The notes: generated by a model not told the origin, from the letters alone. A stretch of DNA of 64,000 bases from Sulfurimonas hydrogeniphila (GCF_009068765.1 NZ_CP035534.1:930001-994000); one strand, 5' to 3'. Shown: positions 1 to 9,171, counted from the first letter of the stretch. A program made the numbers and translations.

Positions 1-756
1 GCCTCCGTCTACAAGGTCATACATACCGCCTTTTATCATGTTTTTGAGTGTATTGGTCAGCATTGTTTTTGCATCGGCATCATTGTAGAGTCTTGCAACA
101 ACAAGCAGGGCATCAAGAGTGGAAGCACGTGGAAATTTCGGTTTATCTGAAAAACCGCCGTTTTGTGCGTCATAATTGTTTTTGGCTTGGAGCAGAAAAT
201 TTTTATAAAACTCCTCTTTTAACACAGTCGCTTCTTTTGGATGCTCTTTTTGACCCAAAAAGCCTTCTATCTCATTGGCATTTTCAAAGAGTTTGGGATC
301 TCCCTCTTTTACTTTTCTTGCTATAAGTTGTGTAATCTCTTTAAAACCCATGCCTTCTATGCTGCCAGAATTTGATTCAGGCGGTATGTAAGTGGCGGCA
401 AAAAAGGGTTTGTTCTGTGGTGTACAAAAGATACTTGTCGGCCATCCTCCGGCGCGACGATTCAAAAGCATATATACTTCCTGATAATATTTATCTATAT
501 CCGGACGCTCTTCTCTGTCTACTTTTATAGAGATGAAACTTTCATTTAAAATATCCGCACACTCTTTGTTTTCAAATACTTTTTCTTCCATTACATGGCA
601 CCAGTGACAGGAACTGTAGCCTATGCTGATGAAAATTGCTTTGTTTTGGGCCTCAGCCTGAACAAAAGCCTCCTCACACCACGGCCACCAGTCTACGGGA
701 TTGTCTTTGTGCTGCTGCAGGTATGGAGAATCTTCGTTTGCTAATCTGTTTGACAT
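1..756 (-). CDS. Thioredoxin-domain protein, DUF255/YyaL family (N-terminal part)
   Basis: The gene starts at 756 on the minus strand and runs off the left edge, leaving about 252 residues. The protein begins [20 protein letters not shown] and carries the SCHWCHVM motif, the two-cysteine signature of the DUF255 (YyaL, spermatogenesis-associated protein 20-like) thioredoxin-fold domain. Full-length members run to about 650 residues or more, with a glycosidase-like alpha/alpha toroid after the thioredoxin domain; the visible end (around [10 protein letters not shown]) is where that part should begin. Its biochemical role is unsettled. No signal peptide is seen, so it is probably cytoplasmic. 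The MITE-like repeat lies just upstream of the start. Confidence 0.88.
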   Translation of the reverse strand, partial: MSNRLANEDSPYLQQHKDNPVDWWPWCEEAFVQAEAQNKAIFISIGYSSCHWCHVMEEKVFENKECADILNESFISIKVDREERPDIDKYYQEVYMLLNRRAGGWPTSIFCTPQNKPFFAATYIPPESNSGSIEGMGFKEITQLIARKVKEGDPKLFENANEIEGFLGQKEHPKEATVLKEEFYKNFLLQAKNNYDAQNGGFSDKPKFPRASTLDALLVVARLYNDADAKTMLTNTLKNMIKGGMYDLVDGG

Positions 757-784
757 AGTTTGTAACCTCTTGTATTTTATAGGG

Positions 785-920
785 TCAATGCCATTAAGTT
801 AAGCAATTTTTTCGGAACCCGTACTTTAGTGCGGGCTTTGTGTCTTTCAAAATTAAAGCCTAGGGTAAAACCTGGGTTCCAAGAAAACATCAAACTTATT
901 TCTTAACTTAATGGCATTGA
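785..920. repeat. MITE-like palindromic element with perfect 19 bp terminal inverted repeats
   Basis: The left end TCAATGCCATTAAGTTAAG (785-803) is the exact reverse complement of the right end (902-920). Between them, TTCGGAACCCGTACTTTAGTG is followed by an imperfect reverse-complement copy ending near 878-893, so the whole 136 bp can fold into one long hairpin. It has no coding capacity. Left-end copies recur at 35956-36019 and 42779-42830, and the core recurs at 21862-21910. I see no clear target-site duplication. It fills most of the gap between the divergently transcribed neighbours. Confidence 0.75.
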
Positions 921-1033
921 TTTTGTATGGTAGGGTATGAAAAAAGGGCTGATGCTTTGCTTAAGCGTGTAATTTACACAACTTGTATAAAAACATGATA
1001 CAATAGTGTTGAATTTAGTGAATAGAGTATTGT

Positions 1034-1534
1034 ATGAAAAAAATCTATATAGCCGGACCTGATGTTTTTGAGCCTGATTCTGTTGCAATTGGAAAAAATT
1101 TAGTGCAATTGTGCCAAAAATATGGATATGAAGGTCTCTACCCGCTTGACAACATTGTTGATTTTTCACAGCAAAAACATAAAATTGCACAGGATATATT
1201 TGATGCAAATATTGCAATGATACAAGAGGCTGACATAGTGATAGCCAACTTAAATCCTTTTCGCGGGAAAGAGCCTGACAGCGGAACTGTTTTTGAGTGC
1301 GGATATGCCTATGGACTCAAAAAAGAGGTATACGGATACTTAAGTCCTGCCTGTAATTATATTGACAGATTTACAGAAGATGAAAGATTTGCAAAAGAGG
1401 GATCTTTTTACGATTTGGATGCAAGAGTGATAGAAGATTTTGATTATCCGCTTAATCTAATGCTCTCCTGTTCTACAAAAATTATAGAAGGCAGTTTTGA
1501 AACAGTTTTAAAATTTTTAAAAGGCAGAGAATGA
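1034..1534 (+). CDS. Nucleoside 2-deoxyribosyltransferase family protein
   Basis: 166 residues starting MKKIYIAGPDVFEPDSV. The N-terminal IYIAGPDVF strand-loop, the central DSGTVFECGYAYGL stretch with the family's catalytic-type glutamate, and the length all fit the nucleoside 2-deoxyribosyltransferase family. Known members exchange the base of 2'-deoxyribonucleosides in purine/pyrimidine salvage; some relatives are nucleotide hydrolases. It is probably a soluble cytoplasmic enzyme. A TACAAT -10-like box lies about 30 bp upstream. Its stop overlaps the next start as ATGA, so the two genes are translationally coupled, an unexpected pairing with a sensor kinase. The exact substrate cannot be read from the sequence. 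Confidence 0.82.
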   Translation: MKKIYIAGPDVFEPDSVAIGKNLVQLCQKYGYEGLYPLDNIVDFSQQKHKIAQDIFDANIAMIQEADIVIANLNPFRGKEPDSGTVFECGYAYGLKKEVYGYLSPACNYIDRFTEDERFAKEGSFYDLDARVIEDFDYPLNLMLSCSTKIIEGSFETVLKFLKGRE

Positions 1535-4122
1535 GATTTTTCCTATTGATACTCTTCTTTTTATGTGGTTTCACAGAAGCCGATACAAACCGAGGACATG
1601 CTGCAGATGCCTTGGAAAAAGTCTCTTTGCAACTCCACTGGAAATATCAGTTTGAGTTTGCGGGATTTATTGCTGCCAAAGAAAAGGGATTTTACCGTGA
1701 TGCCGGTCTGGATGTGGAGATCAAAGAGTACAGGACGGGGATGGATGTCGTTGATGAGGTTCTCTCACAAAGAGCAAATTACGGTATTTACAACTCTTCT
1801 ATTTTACTGGAGTATCTGCAGGGAAAACCCCTGATTCTGTTGGCGTCATTTTTTAAGCGTTCCGCACTTGTATTGATTACACAGCCTTCTATCCATTCTC
1901 CCAAAGATCTGATCGGCAAAACAGTGATGTCTTCGCTAGTTGATGATTTCAGGCTTAATTTTAAACCTTATTTGGATGGATACGGCGTAAAGATAAGTGA
2001 TCTTAAAATGGTTCCGCAAACATACCGTGTGGATGAGTTTGCAAAAGGTGAAGTCGATGCTATGACTGCCTTTATTTCCGATCAGCCTCACAAACTTGAC
2101 AAACTCGGTGTAAAATATAATATTCTGGATCCCTCAAATGATAATCTGTTTGTCTTGCAGGAGGAACTCTTTACCTCCGCTGCTGAACTGAAAAACCATC
2201 CCTACCGGGTGCATGCTTTTAAAAAAGCTTCCATAAAAGGCTGGGAATATGCTCTCTCGCACAGAAAAGAGATTGCCAAAATCATTCATGAAAAATATGC
2301 GCCACAGCTGGACACAGAGACATTGGAATATGAAGCAGAAACAATCAACAAACTGATATTGCCTTTTATATATGACATAGGTTCCATAGACAGAAACTTC
2401 CTGCATAAACAGATGCAGCTTTTTAAAAATGATTTTCATGTGGGTGCGGGAAAAACACTGGATGATTTTATTGTAAAGCCCGGGATAAACGGACTTGCAT
2501 TGACAGATGAGGAACAAAGATATATAGAGCTGCATAAAAAAATACCTTTGTGTGTAAATTATGATTTTTTTCCGATTGACGGATTTAAAGACGGCAGACA
2601 CATTGGTATTATGGCTGATGTGTTTGCAATGATTGGCAATAAAACAGGTTTTGAGTTTATTCCTGTAGAATCACACTCAGAAGAAGAGTTGTTCCAAAAA
2701 CTGCAAGAAAAAAAGTGCAAACTACTTGCAGTCGTGGCAACGAATAACAGGTATTTTACTACTGTCAGACCGACAAAACCTTTCAGCAGTACCCATTTCA
2801 CATTGTTAAGCAGGCTTGACAAATCCTTTGTTGAAAACCCTCTGTTTTTAAAAGGAAAGTTGTTGCTGGTGCAAAAAAACTCATTTAAAAATTATTTAAA
2901 CTATCTGTATCCCTATTTAAATATTGAAGTGGAAGAGAATAAAAATACAATGGTGAAAAAAGTGCTCGACGGCAGAGCCTATGCTATTGCATCCATAGAT
3001 GAACAGGCGGACTATTTTATTGACAAATATGGATACGGAAAGCTGAAGATCAATGGATTCCTGGCAAAAGAGAGGCTGCTGCATGGCAGTATCGGTGTGC
3101 AAAAGGATGAACCGGTTCTGTACTCAATTATGCAAAAAGCTTTGAAGAGTCTTTCCAAAGAGAAGATAGAAGCAATAAAAAACAGCTGGAGACTCACGCG
3201 GTATCATGAAAGGGTTGATTACTTTCTTTTATGGATGGTTTTAGGGGTTGTTGCAATCATTTTTTTTATTATGATTTACTATCAAAGAAAATTGAAAAAC
3301 TTTAATGCGGCACTTGAACAAAGAGTGCAGCAAAAAACAAAAGAACTGCAGGAGACAAATGAAATTTTAAAACACAAAGTACAGGAAAAAGCAAAAGAAC
3401 TGATAAAAAAAGATGAAATTCTGACTGCACAGTCAAAACAGGCTGTAATGGGAGAAATGATCAGTATGATTGCCCATCAGTGGCGCCAGCCTCTAAATAC
3501 AATTACGCTTCAAATCTCAAATTTACAGTTAAAATATCTTATGGGACAACAAATTTCCAAAGAGGATATTATGCAGACTTTGGAAGATATCAGTGATTCT
3601 GTTGTGTATCTTTCAGATACGATTGAGGATTTCAAGACATATTTTCGCCCAAACAAAGCTCCTCAAGAGACTGACATGAGAGGATTGCTAAAAAAAGCAA
3701 TAAAATTTGTTGAGCCAAGACTCAAGTCAAATAAAATTGAACTCCAAACAGAATGTGATTCTGAGTTGCATGCAAATGTATATGCAAATGAACTGATACA
3801 GGTTTTACTGAATCTGTTAAACAATGCCATTGAAGCATACGAAAATAAAAAAACAGAAGATAAGATTATAAAGCTTACATGTAAACAGAGCGGTCCGAAG
3901 ATTCAGATTGATGTGACTGACAAAGCGGGAGGTATAAGAAAAGAACACTTGTCCAAATTGTTTGAACCCTATTTTTCTACCAAAGGCAAAAACGGAACAG
4001 GCCTTGGACTGTACATGTCAAAAATGATTATAGAAAAACAGTTTGGAGGGAGTATCAGTGTGGAAAGTTCAATGTTTGGTACAACTTTTACCATAGTCAT
4101 ACCAAAAGATGTACAAAAATAA
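1531..4122 (+). CDS. Hybrid periplasmic-binding-protein sensor histidine kinase (NMT1 + SBP3 + HisKA/HATPase)
   Basis: 863 residues. After a signal/anchor segment (1-18) comes an NMT1/THI5-like solute-binding domain (about 31-260, with LQLHWKYQFEFAGF and GFYRDAGLDVEI). A second, SBP_bac_3-like domain follows (about 330-550), then one membrane segment (about 563-583) and a coiled coil. The kinase has an H box at His649 (AHQWRQPLN), an N box (LLNLLNNAIEAY) and a glycine box (GTGLGLYMS). It therefore appears to read a small ligand in the periplasm and signal by phosphotransfer. NMT1-type domains bind thiamine precursors, taurine, nitrate-like ligands and others, so the ligand is open. No response regulator is adjacent. 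It overlaps the upstream nucleoside gene by 4 bp. Confidence 0.85.
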   Translation: MRFFLLILFFLCGFTEADTNRGHAADALEKVSLQLHWKYQFEFAGFIAAKEKGFYRDAGLDVEIKEYRTGMDVVDEVLSQRANYGIYNSSILLEYLQGKPLILLASFFKRSALVLITQPSIHSPKDLIGKTVMSSLVDDFRLNFKPYLDGYGVKISDLKMVPQTYRVDEFAKGEVDAMTAFISDQPHKLDKLGVKYNILDPSNDNLFVLQEELFTSAAELKNHPYRVHAFKKASIKGWEYALSHRKEIAKIIHEKYAPQLDTETLEYEAETINKLILPFIYDIGSIDRNFLHKQMQLFKNDFHVGAGKTLDDFIVKPGINGLALTDEEQRYIELHKKIPLCVNYDFFPIDGFKDGRHIGIMADVFAMIGNKTGFEFIPVESHSEEELFQKLQEKKCKLLAVVATNNRYFTTVRPTKPFSSTHFTLLSRLDKSFVENPLFLKGKLLLVQKNSFKNYLNYLYPYLNIEVEENKNTMVKKVLDGRAYAIASIDEQADYFIDKYGYGKLKINGFLAKERLLHGSIGVQKDEPVLYSIMQKALKSLSKEKIEAIKNSWRLTRYHERVDYFLLWMVLGVVAIIFFIMIYYQRKLKNFNAALEQRVQQKTKELQETNEILKHKVQEKAKELIKKDEILTAQSKQAVMGEMISMIAHQWRQPLNTITLQISNLQLKYLMGQQISKEDIMQTLEDISDSVVYLSDTIEDFKTYFRPNKAPQETDMRGLLKKAIKFVEPRLKSNKIELQTECDSELHANVYANELIQVLLNLLNNAIEAYENKKTEDKIIKLTCKQSGPKIQIDVTDKAGGIRKEHLSKLFEPYFSTKGKNGTGLGLYMSKMIIEKQFGGSISVESSMFGTTFTIVIPKDVQK

Positions 4123-4125
4123 TAT

Positions 4126-4347
4126 TTAGATTTGTTTTCTTTTTACCATTGCCAAAACCATCGGGAGGTTGAGCCCGTCGTTATGGTATCCTTCATCTCT
4201 GCATGATTCACATTTGTCACCCATAGGGCATATGTCGTTTTGCAGGAGTTCTTGGAGGGTTGTGAAATTATTCTCTTTTATACAATCAGCTATATCTTTT
4301 AGAGTCAGCGAATTGCATACACATATTTCAGTATCTAAATCTATCAT
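4126..4347 (-). CDS. Bfd-like [2Fe-2S]-binding small protein
   Basis: 73 residues from the ATG at 4347 (MIDLDTEICVCNSLT). A longer reading from 4425 is possible, but its extra N-terminus is not family-like. The cysteine pattern CVC near the start plus C-P-x-G-D-K-C-x-x-C matches the BFD-like [2Fe-2S] fold of bacterioferritin-associated ferredoxins and nitrite reductase middle domains. It is probably a small cytoplasmic electron carrier or iron-handling partner. It is convergent with the kinase gene, separated by 3 bp. The partner protein is not in this window. Confidence 0.7.
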   Translation of the reverse strand: MIDLDTEICVCNSLTLKDIADCIKENNFTTLQELLQNDICPMGDKCESCRDEGYHNDGLNLPMVLAMVKRKQI

Positions 4348-4477
4348 GTTTTTAAAAACCTTTTTCTTTGATATGGAATTATAATATATTTTTATTAACA
4401 CAAATTTTATATTTATGAGATACAATTACACAAAGAATACATACAAAAATGTAATATTTTCCTAAAAGGACAGATAT

Positions 4478-6214
4478 ATGAAACTGTTGAATAAAATATT
4501 TTTAATTTTGACTTTTAGCCTCGGCTTGCTTCATGCAAGCGCTTTTTTAATGCCGGACCAGGCATTTAAACCTTATGCCAAAGTCAATGACACAATGCAG
4601 ATAGAAACAGGTGTGAAAATTGCCAAAGATATTTATCTGTATGTTGATAAATTAAAAATTGAACTGATTGATGCAAAAGGTTTGTCCATACAAAGCATCA
4701 CAAAGCCTGCTGCATCTGAGCACCAGGGCGACAAAGTTTATATCAAGTCACCGAATTTTATTGTTACATTGAAAAAAGATGCTTCCCTGAAAGGGATGCA
4801 AACAATAAAATTAAAAATCTCCTACCAGGGATGTTCGGAGCAGGGCTTGTGTTATGAACCAAGTACAAAAGAGTTTACACTCACAGTGGATACAGACAAA
4901 CTCTCTTCAACAAACGATGCGTTAGGTACAAAAACAGAAAAAAAATCAGAGACTGACTCTATAGCAGATACAATAAAATCAAGCAGTTTTTTTGTTATTT
5001 TGGCAACTTTTTTCGGGTTTGGCGTGTTACTCTCTTTGACGCCTTGTGTATTTCCTATGATTCCTATAATTTCCGGTGTGATAATTTCTCAGGGTGAAGG
5101 ACTTACGACAAAAAAAGCTTTTGCCCTCTCTTTGGTTTATGTACTTGCAATGGCTGTTGCCTATACAATTGCAGGTGTTTTAGCAGGAGTCTTTGGAGCT
5201 AATCTGCAAGCAGCATTGCAAAATCCCTGGGTTGTCTACTCTTTTGCAGGTATCTTTGTTGCTCTTGCTGCAAGTATGTTTGGTTTTTATGAATTGAAAC
5301 TTCCTGATGCACTTGTAACCAAAGTAAGTACAAATACAAATCGTAACGGTTTTATAGGTGTAGCCATTATGGGATTTCTCTCAGCACTTATTGTCGGTCC
5401 CTGTGTTGCTGCTCCTTTGGCAGGTGCTTTGGTATACATAGGACAAACGGGTGATGCACTCTTAGGCGGGGCTGCACTTTTTAGTATGAGTATAGGAATG
5501 GGTGTTTTACTTGTTTTAGTCGGTGTAAGTGCCGGTAAGTTTATGCCTAAACCTGGTCCGTGGATGGTTATGGTCAATGAAATTTTTGGCGCATTAATGT
5601 TGGGTGTTGCTATTTGGATGCTTGAAAAAGTACTGCCGTCATCTGTTACTACTTTGATGTATGCAATTGTCGGAATAGGATTCAGTGTTCATTTTGGAGC
5701 CTTTGACAAAGACGGACACAGTTTCAAGCGGAGTCTGTCTTTGCTCTTGTTTCTCTACTCTTTGGCACTTTTCATGAGTGTTTTAGCAGGCGCACCAAGT
5801 ATAAAACAGCCGCTTGGATTTTTAAAATCACAGGCAGCAGGTACAGTGCTTCCTGCAAATGAGAAAAAGTTGACATTTACAAAGGTAACCTCATTGGATG
5901 AGCTCAATACTTTGTTGGAAAAAAACAGAGGTAAAAAAATAATGCTTGATTTTGCAGCTGACTGGTGTACGGCATGTAAAGAACTTGAAGAGGTGACTTT
6001 TGCAGATCCGAGAGTAAAAGAAAAATTAAGTGAATATGTTCTGATTCGTGCTGACGTTACGGCAAACGGAGCAAAAGAAAAGGCACTCTCTAAGGCATAT
6101 GGTGTTTTTGGTCCTCCTGTGATGATCTTTTTTGACAAAGATTTAAATGTAGAGAAATCCAAAACAATTGTAGGATTTATAGAACCGGAAGCGTTCTTAA
6201 AACATCTTCAGTAA
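4478..6214 (+). CDS. dsbD: Thiol:disulfide interchange protein DsbD
   Basis: 578 residues, the usual DsbD length. It has a signal peptide (1-20), an N-terminal periplasmic domain with a Cys pair (CSEQGLCYE), an eight-helix membrane domain carrying two half-repeat cysteines (LTPCVFPMIP and VGPCVAAPLAG), and a C-terminal thioredoxin domain with DWCTACK (Cys497/Cys500). It moves electrons from cytoplasmic thioredoxin to periplasmic thiols, which supports cytochrome c maturation and thiol-dependent proteins such as SoxY. The sensory and sox genes follow on the same strand with a 30 bp gap, so co-transcription is possible. Confidence 0.95.
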   Translation: MKLLNKIFLILTFSLGLLHASAFLMPDQAFKPYAKVNDTMQIETGVKIAKDIYLYVDKLKIELIDAKGLSIQSITKPAASEHQGDKVYIKSPNFIVTLKKDASLKGMQTIKLKISYQGCSEQGLCYEPSTKEFTLTVDTDKLSSTNDALGTKTEKKSETDSIADTIKSSSFFVILATFFGFGVLLSLTPCVFPMIPIISGVIISQGEGLTTKKAFALSLVYVLAMAVAYTIAGVLAGVFGANLQAALQNPWVVYSFAGIFVALAASMFGFYELKLPDALVTKVSTNTNRNGFIGVAIMGFLSALIVGPCVAAPLAGALVYIGQTGDALLGGAALFSMSIGMGVLLVLVGVSAGKFMPKPGPWMVMVNEIFGALMLGVAIWMLEKVLPSSVTTLMYAIVGIGFSVHFGAFDKDGHSFKRSLSLLLFLYSLALFMSVLAGAPSIKQPLGFLKSQAAGTVLPANEKKLTFTKVTSLDELNTLLEKNRGKKIMLDFAADWCTACKELEEVTFADPRVKEKLSEYVLIRADVTANGAKEKALSKAYGVFGPPVMIFFDKDLNVEKSKTIVGFIEPEAFLKHLQ

Positions 6215-6244
6215 TTTGGACTAAAGAATAGAGGCGGAGTTTAT

Positions 6245-7339
6245 TTGTTAAAAAAAATAGTAATCTTTTTTGGGGGTATTATACTGATCACATTGCTTCT
6301 GAGCTTATACTACAAAAATGAAGTCAAAGAAGAAAAAATTTACCATATTATGGATCAAATGCGGCTGACACTTGACTCACAGCTCAAATCTCATGAAATG
6401 GATGATCTGAAAATTGCGCTGCTCCTTTCAAAAAATGAAGCACTTGTCAATGCCCTGGAAAATGATGATGAAGATCTGGGCTATAAAATTTTAGAAGATA
6501 TTACACAGAATATTGAAAAAAACACCGGTATGCATATACGTGCCCAGGTCATTACAAAAGAGCTGAATATCTTTGCAAGAAGCTGGGATGACATTTATGC
6601 CGGTATGCCGATAGGTGACTACAGACTGGATCTGCAATATTTCTATACGCATACAAACCCCCGTACCTCTGTAGAAATCGGACGCCGTCTGGGTATAAAG
6701 GCAACAGTGCCTGTATATAAAAACGGTAACTTTTTGGGCTTTGTGGAAGTCATCTCTTTTTTTAAATCTATAACAGACTTTTTTAGCTCCATGGGTGTTG
6801 ATTTGTATGTGTTACTCGATGTAAAACACACAGATACTGCAGTTTTGATGATGCAAAACCTGACAATTGACAATTATGTTCTGGCAAACAGAAACTATAA
6901 TTATGCACATATTCAAACCCTCAACCATATTGATTTTAAAGAACTGAAGCTTAACGGTGTTGTTTATGCAGATGAAAAATATATTTTTTATGAAAATATG
7001 AAAGACGGAAGTGGTACAATAATAGGAGCTTTTGTCTTTGTACTGCCAAAAAGATATTTGGATTATTTTAGAAATCCGGAAGATGATATCTCTTTTTTAA
7101 TTAATGTTACAAGAAGCGGACTGTATGATGTTGTCAAAGAAGAAAAATATCAAAACAACATATATAAAGATTACAGTGCCAAATCGATGGTCTATCTGCA
7201 GGATGTAATAGACAAAGAAGAGAGACAGCTGTTTTTTGACGAAGCCTATGAAAAGTTTGACCAATACTCCAAAGACGAGTTGATTCAAATGATGCTTAAT
7301 AGAAAAATTGTAAAAAAAATAGACGGGAAAATTAAATGA
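6245..7339 (+). CDS. Membrane-anchored Cache-type sensor protein without output domain
   Basis: 364 residues from a TTG start at 6245, chosen because an AGGCGG ribosome-binding site lies just upstream and the protein opens with a lysine-rich membrane anchor (about 4-22). A single extracytoplasmic sensor region follows (about 40-280) with R-S-W at 112-114 and E-I-G-R at 144-147. The same R-x-W / E-x-G-R layout is present in the chemoreceptor at 40642-42753, suggesting related double-Cache domains. There is no kinase, HAMP or other output domain. The stop overlaps the response regulator start (ATGA), so it is probably the input component of the regulator/kinase pair. The ligand is unknown; sulfur compounds are an inference from the sox context. 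Confidence 0.7.
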   Translation: MLKKIVIFFGGIILITLLLSLYYKNEVKEEKIYHIMDQMRLTLDSQLKSHEMDDLKIALLLSKNEALVNALENDDEDLGYKILEDITQNIEKNTGMHIRAQVITKELNIFARSWDDIYAGMPIGDYRLDLQYFYTHTNPRTSVEIGRRLGIKATVPVYKNGNFLGFVEVISFFKSITDFFSSMGVDLYVLLDVKHTDTAVLMMQNLTIDNYVLANRNYNYAHIQTLNHIDFKELKLNGVVYADEKYIFYENMKDGSGTIIGAFVFVLPKRYLDYFRNPEDDISFLINVTRSGLYDVVKEEKYQNNIYKDYSAKSMVYLQDVIDKEERQLFFDEAYEKFDQYSKDELIQMMLNRKIVKKIDGKIK

Positions 7340-7989
7340 AAATTTTACTTTTGGAAGATGAATACTCTTTGCGTATCAGCGTAGAAGAATTTTTGAGTGA
7401 TCTTGGATATGAAGTAGACGGGATTACGGATGGACTTGAAGCATATGATGCTGTTTATGATAAAAGTTATGATCTGCTTCTTTTGGATGTAAATGTTCCC
7501 TCTTTGAACGGTTTTGAACTTTTAAAAAAACTGCGTGCAGATGAAATTACAACACCTGCCATATTTCTAACATCAATGACGGATGTTGATGATTTAAAAG
7601 AGGGTTACAAAAGAGGGTGCTGTGACTATATCCGCAAGCCGTTTGATCTCGAAGAGCTTGAACTGCGTATAGATCAGGCAATTGCAAGTCATTTGCAAAA
7701 TGACGGTAACAGTGTAGAACTCGGTTGTGGTCTGGTGTATGATTTGAAAAAAAGCAAACTGACGAAAGATGATGAAGAGATTGTACTGAGAAAAACAGAA
7801 AAAGATTTGCTTGAAGTGCTTATCAAGCATAAAAACTCTATAGTTTCTACAGAAATGTTTCAAGATGAAGTATGGGGAGAGTATGTGGAACCGGCTACGA
7901 TACGAGTTCAGCTCAACAATCTTAAAAAGAAACTTCCACAGGCAGTCATACAAAACAGACGCGGTTTAGGGTACATTATTGAAAGATAA
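7336..7989 (+). CDS. OmpR-family response regulator
   Basis: 217 residues. The receiver domain (1-115) has the acidic pair E7/D8, phosphoacceptor Asp51 in LLLDVNVP, the conserved threonine/serine region (FLTSM) and lysine in IRKPF. The C-terminal winged-helix domain (about 125-217) ends with the RRGLGYII wing typical of OmpR/PhoB proteins. It sits between a sensor gene (4 bp overlap) and a kinase gene (11 bp overlap), directly upstream of sox. The direct repeats at 9153-9171 have the 11 bp spacing preferred by this family, so control of sox is the natural inference. Confidence 0.93.
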   Translation: MKILLLEDEYSLRISVEEFLSDLGYEVDGITDGLEAYDAVYDKSYDLLLLDVNVPSLNGFELLKKLRADEITTPAIFLTSMTDVDDLKEGYKRGCCDYIRKPFDLEELELRIDQAIASHLQNDGNSVELGCGLVYDLKKSKLTKDDEEIVLRKTEKDLLEVLIKHKNSIVSTEMFQDEVWGEYVEPATIRVQLNNLKKKLPQAVIQNRRGLGYIIER

Positions 7990-9136
7990 TAAATATTCGG
8001 CAAAATATGCGCTTATTTATACTTTTTTGGTTTCCGGCATACTGCTGACGCCTCTGTTTTTTTATTTCGTCTATATGAAAAACATCCATTCTATTCAAAA
8101 TGAACTTTTTTTAAAAGAAAAGTCTCTTTTGGTGGTAAAAGCGATGGAAGAATTTAACCAGGATGATGAATATTTTGAGTACCCAAGGTTTAAAACATTT
8201 CAGTCAGGTCTTTATGACGAAGGTTTTCATCCGATTTTTACCTTGATTGACACTCCTATCAATTATTTTAAAGAGGGATATTATTTAGAAGGCAACAACG
8301 CCTACCTCATTGTAACCTTGCCCAAAGAGAGATATTTCGGTGCGAGATATCTTGTGCTGAAAAATGAAATCTCCTTTGCACCGGTTTATGAAAAAGTGTT
8401 TATTATCCTTTTTACCATTGTTGTCTTTGTCTTTATACTGAGTCTCTTTTTTCTAGGCAGTTTCGCCAAACCTTTTCAAAGAATAAACAAGCAGCTGGAC
8501 AACTTTATAAAAGACTCCATGCATGAAATAAATACACCCCTCTCTATCATTAATGTAAATATTGATCTTTACAACAGAAAATATGAACAAAACAAATATA
8601 TGCAGAGAATGAAAGCTGCCGCAAAAGTACTTTCTAATATCTACAATGATATGGACTATCTTATAAAATATGAACGCTTGCATCATGAAAAAAAAGATAT
8701 AGATCTTGCCGAGTTTTTAAAAGAACGTATAGAGTATTTTAATGAAGTTGCCAAAATGAAAAATATTCAGATCAATGCATCAATACAGGAGTGCGGAATG
8801 GTATATATGAATGACAAAGAACTGCAGCGTCTCATAGACAACAATATATCCAATGCCATAAAATACTCGTATGAAAATTCAAATATTGATATTACTCTTT
8901 TTAGGAAAAATGAAAAATGCCATTTGAGTTTTAAAGACTATGGTGTAGGCATTGAAAAAGTTGAAAAGATATTTAGCCGATATTACAGAGAAGACAGCAG
9001 CAAAGGCGGTTTTGGAATAGGGCTCAATATAGTAAAAGCAATCATAGACAAAGAAAATATAGAACTTAAAATAGAGTCACTTCCGAAGCAGGGAAGTCTG
9101 TTTATCTACACATTTCCTAAAAAAAAGACAAATTAA
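7979..9136 (+). CDS. Sensor histidine kinase, partner of the upstream regulator
   Basis: 385 residues from a TTG start that overlaps the regulator gene by 11 bp. There are two membrane segments (about 13-33 and 140-160) enclosing a short periplasmic loop. A HisKA domain follows with the H box MHEINTPLS (His182), then an N box (NNISNAIKYS) and glycine motifs (DYGVGIE, GGFGIGLNI). The small periplasmic domain suggests that ligand recognition is shared with the Cache-type protein encoded two genes upstream. The gene ends 79 bp before soxX, and the putative operator lies in that gap. Confidence 0.92.
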   Translation: MKDNKYSAKYALIYTFLVSGILLTPLFFYFVYMKNIHSIQNELFLKEKSLLVVKAMEEFNQDDEYFEYPRFKTFQSGLYDEGFHPIFTLIDTPINYFKEGYYLEGNNAYLIVTLPKERYFGARYLVLKNEISFAPVYEKVFIILFTIVVFVFILSLFFLGSFAKPFQRINKQLDNFIKDSMHEINTPLSIINVNIDLYNRKYEQNKYMQRMKAAAKVLSNIYNDMDYLIKYERLHHEKKDIDLAEFLKERIEYFNEVAKMKNIQINASIQECGMVYMNDKELQRLIDNNISNAIKYSYENSNIDITLFRKNEKCHLSFKDYGVGIEKVEKIFSRYYREDSSKGGFGIGLNIVKAIIDKENIELKIESLPKQGSLFIYTFPKKKTN

Positions 9137-9152
9137 ATATAAATAAAACTGA

Positions 9153-9171
9153 TTTTACATAAATTTTACAT
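9153..9171 (+). promoter_or_regulatory. Direct repeat upstream of soxX, likely response-regulator site
   Basis: TTTTACAT occurs at 9153-9160 and again at 9164-9171, giving an 11 bp period, one DNA helical turn. Tandem half-sites at this spacing are typical for OmpR-family dimers. The site is 45 bp upstream of the soxX start and just after the regulator/kinase genes. Only a weak -10-like sequence (CATAAA, 9191-9196) follows at a suitable distance, consistent with an activator-dependent promoter. The AGGAGG ribosome-binding site of soxX follows at about 9203. Confidence 0.55.

Noticed and set aside
48-326. 92-residue plus-strand reading frame at the left edge
   Set aside because: It lies antisense to the DUF255 protein, which has clear family motifs; the plus-strand product has no recognisable features.
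4348-4425. Longer N-terminus of the Bfd-like protein
   Set aside because: The extra 26 residues are Ile/Lys/Tyr-rich and unlike the family; the internal ATG directly precedes the cysteine motif.
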